From: Planctomycetaceae bacterium
GTDB lineage: Bacteria > Planctomycetota > Planctomycetia > Planctomycetales > Planctomycetaceae
DNA: 43,858 bases
Reading direction: 5' to 3'
NCBI GenBank assembly: GCA_021732785.1
Contig: JAKFUG010000063.1
Location: forward strand, 1 to 43,858
Shown here: one piece after another, positions 43,108-43,858 of the stretch
Position numbering within the stretch: position 1 is the first letter of the stretch
Layout: every line of letters starts with the position of its first letter
Notes under the pieces: model-generated
What the model was told of the DNA's origin: nothing
The model's database searches: none
Seen by the model: only the letters and a program-made list of their open reading frames with translations
Position numbers and translations under genes: made by a program

Positions 43108-43616
43108 TCCGAGAACCGCGCGGTCAACAGCATCCCGGAAGCGATTAGGATTGCTTCAGAGCAGGAAGCCATCGTGAGAATTGGGTGGCGCTAGAATAGC
43201 GATTCGGTGAGACGCATAAAAGCGAGCCGATTCAGAGGCAAGGGGAATTGCGGCGCGCCTTGCCCCAGGCAGGAGTCGTCGTGAAAATGGTGATAAGTGG
43301 ATTTGTACGTGTCGGTAACCTGTGGGTATGTGGTCGTAAGGTGTTTTCGTGAAATAAGTTGTAGAGAATTCGCGACGGGATAGTCTTCAGGTTCCGGTTC
43401 ATGAAAACGTCATTTTTACCGAAAACCAAGTGTCTTCTTGGTGGGGCTGTCTGCATTATGGACTCGCAGCGCATTGTGGGGCTGGTGCGGTGGAGAGGTG
43501 CCTGCGTGATGCAGCATTGCCTTATTCGGTCGTGGCTTGCGCCTTCTTTGTCTGCCTGGTACGTAGGCCGTACGAGATTCCCTCCGCGAGAATCTCAAAA
43601 ACTTGGCCACAGTGAC
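43108..43616. other. Long intergenic region, no gene seen
   Basis: This stretch upstream of the large minus-strand gene has only short open frames with no recognisable protein. It should hold the promoter of the large gene. No clear palindrome or repeat of the families seen elsewhere was found. Confidence 0.5.
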
Positions 43617-43858
43617 TTGATTCTCCCGGCGGGCTCGTTATCCTTTGCCTTTGCCCAACGGCACTCGCCGCTGGCCACACGATGTCTCTCCGCAAGTGAT
43701 TGCGAGGCAAGATGATCGGGCTGGCGGCACCTGTTCTTTGACAATCTGGTTGGTGGATTTTGAGGATCAGCTTTGCACGGTATTGTGCGGTTGCTGGACG
43801 TACGGGGCACTTGTCTTCGGACATTCGAGTCAAGCTTTATGTTTGACTCAACCAACGT
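43617..43858 (+). promoter_or_regulatory. Probable rRNA operon promoter and leader (boxA-like element)
   Basis: TTGATT (43617-43622), a 16-base spacer and TATCCT (43639-43644) form a plausible promoter. About 90 bases later TGTTCTTTGACAAT (43732-43745) closely matches boxA, the NusB/S10 antitermination site of rRNA leaders. A small hairpin with arms GAGTCAA (43827-43833) and TTGACTC (43843-43849) lies close to the window end. There is no open frame across this part. A 16S rRNA gene would be expected within about 50-100 bases past the window; this cannot be seen here. Confidence 0.5.

Noticed and set aside
41491-43194. 567-codon open frame on the plus strand
   Set aside because: It is antisense to the large FG-GAP/propeller/cytochrome gene and shows no recognisable domain or leader; the minus frame has many conserved motifs.
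43232-43715. Small open frames in the last intergenic region
   Set aside because: They have no ribosome site, no domain and overlap each other on both strands; the region looks non-coding.

Overview
This window (about 44 kb, GC-rich) very probably comes from a member of the Planctomycetota. The evidence is the domain repertoire: two PVC-type heme-binding proteins that combine a beta-propeller, a HEAT region and a c-type cytochrome; an adjacent pair with DUF1549/DUF1553 and Tat-dependent DUF1501 domains; a signal peptidase I with a large insert; an EF-hand protein with long Gly/Pro/Arg-rich stretches; and many dispersed intergenic palindromes. No genus can be named from the sequence alone.

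Layout. 1-1650: a PIN-domain protein cut by the window edge, a nitrilase-family hydrolase and a single-domain receiver whose phospho-acceptor position is Glu. 1938-9904: a block of secreted cytochrome/dehydrogenase-like proteins. 9983-11262 (minus): a DtxR/MntR-type regulator followed closely by a lone heme-copper oxidase subunit III. 11592-14167: a translationally coupled pair, a secreted and membrane-anchored SLBB-like protein and an actin-fold ATPase, which is one of the best candidates for an undescribed system. 14484-19512: a manganese-type ABC importer (binding lipoprotein, ATPase, two permeases). Both permeases end in a DtxR-like domain that keeps metal-ligand residues, and a good sigma-70 promoter with an overlapping palindrome lies upstream. 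19617-24570 (minus): guaA, a DUF3800 gene that appears to start at AUA, and a lipoprotein pair resembling COG3014 and LpoB/FlgO. 25129-29440: the EF-hand protein and an OmpR-type two-component system whose kinase has a similarly Pro/Gly/Arg-rich extracytoplasmic segment. 29712-33521: a TlpA-like thioredoxin protein, a lipase-like hydrolase and an ABC-2-type membrane protein. 33764-38426: a RuBisCO-like protein fused to a cupin, signal peptidase I and mannose-6-phosphate isomerase. 38482-43098 (minus): a very large FG-GAP/propeller/HEAT/cytochrome protein. 43108-43858: no gene; the end carries a boxA-like element and a hairpin that suggest the leader of an rRNA operon starting just past the window.

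The gene clusters fit together as follows. The MntR-type regulator, the promoter with its palindrome and the metal importer point to manganese homeostasis, with extra sensing domains built into the transporter. The DUF1549/DUF1553, DUF1501 and PVC-heme proteins look like an exported oxidative or polymer-degrading module. The SLBB-like protein has a predicted cytoplasmic tail that could meet the actin-like ATPase encoded by the overlapping gene. At least eight kinds of palindromic repeat sit between genes, often between convergent genes. One lies inside the start region of the DUF1549/DUF1553 gene.
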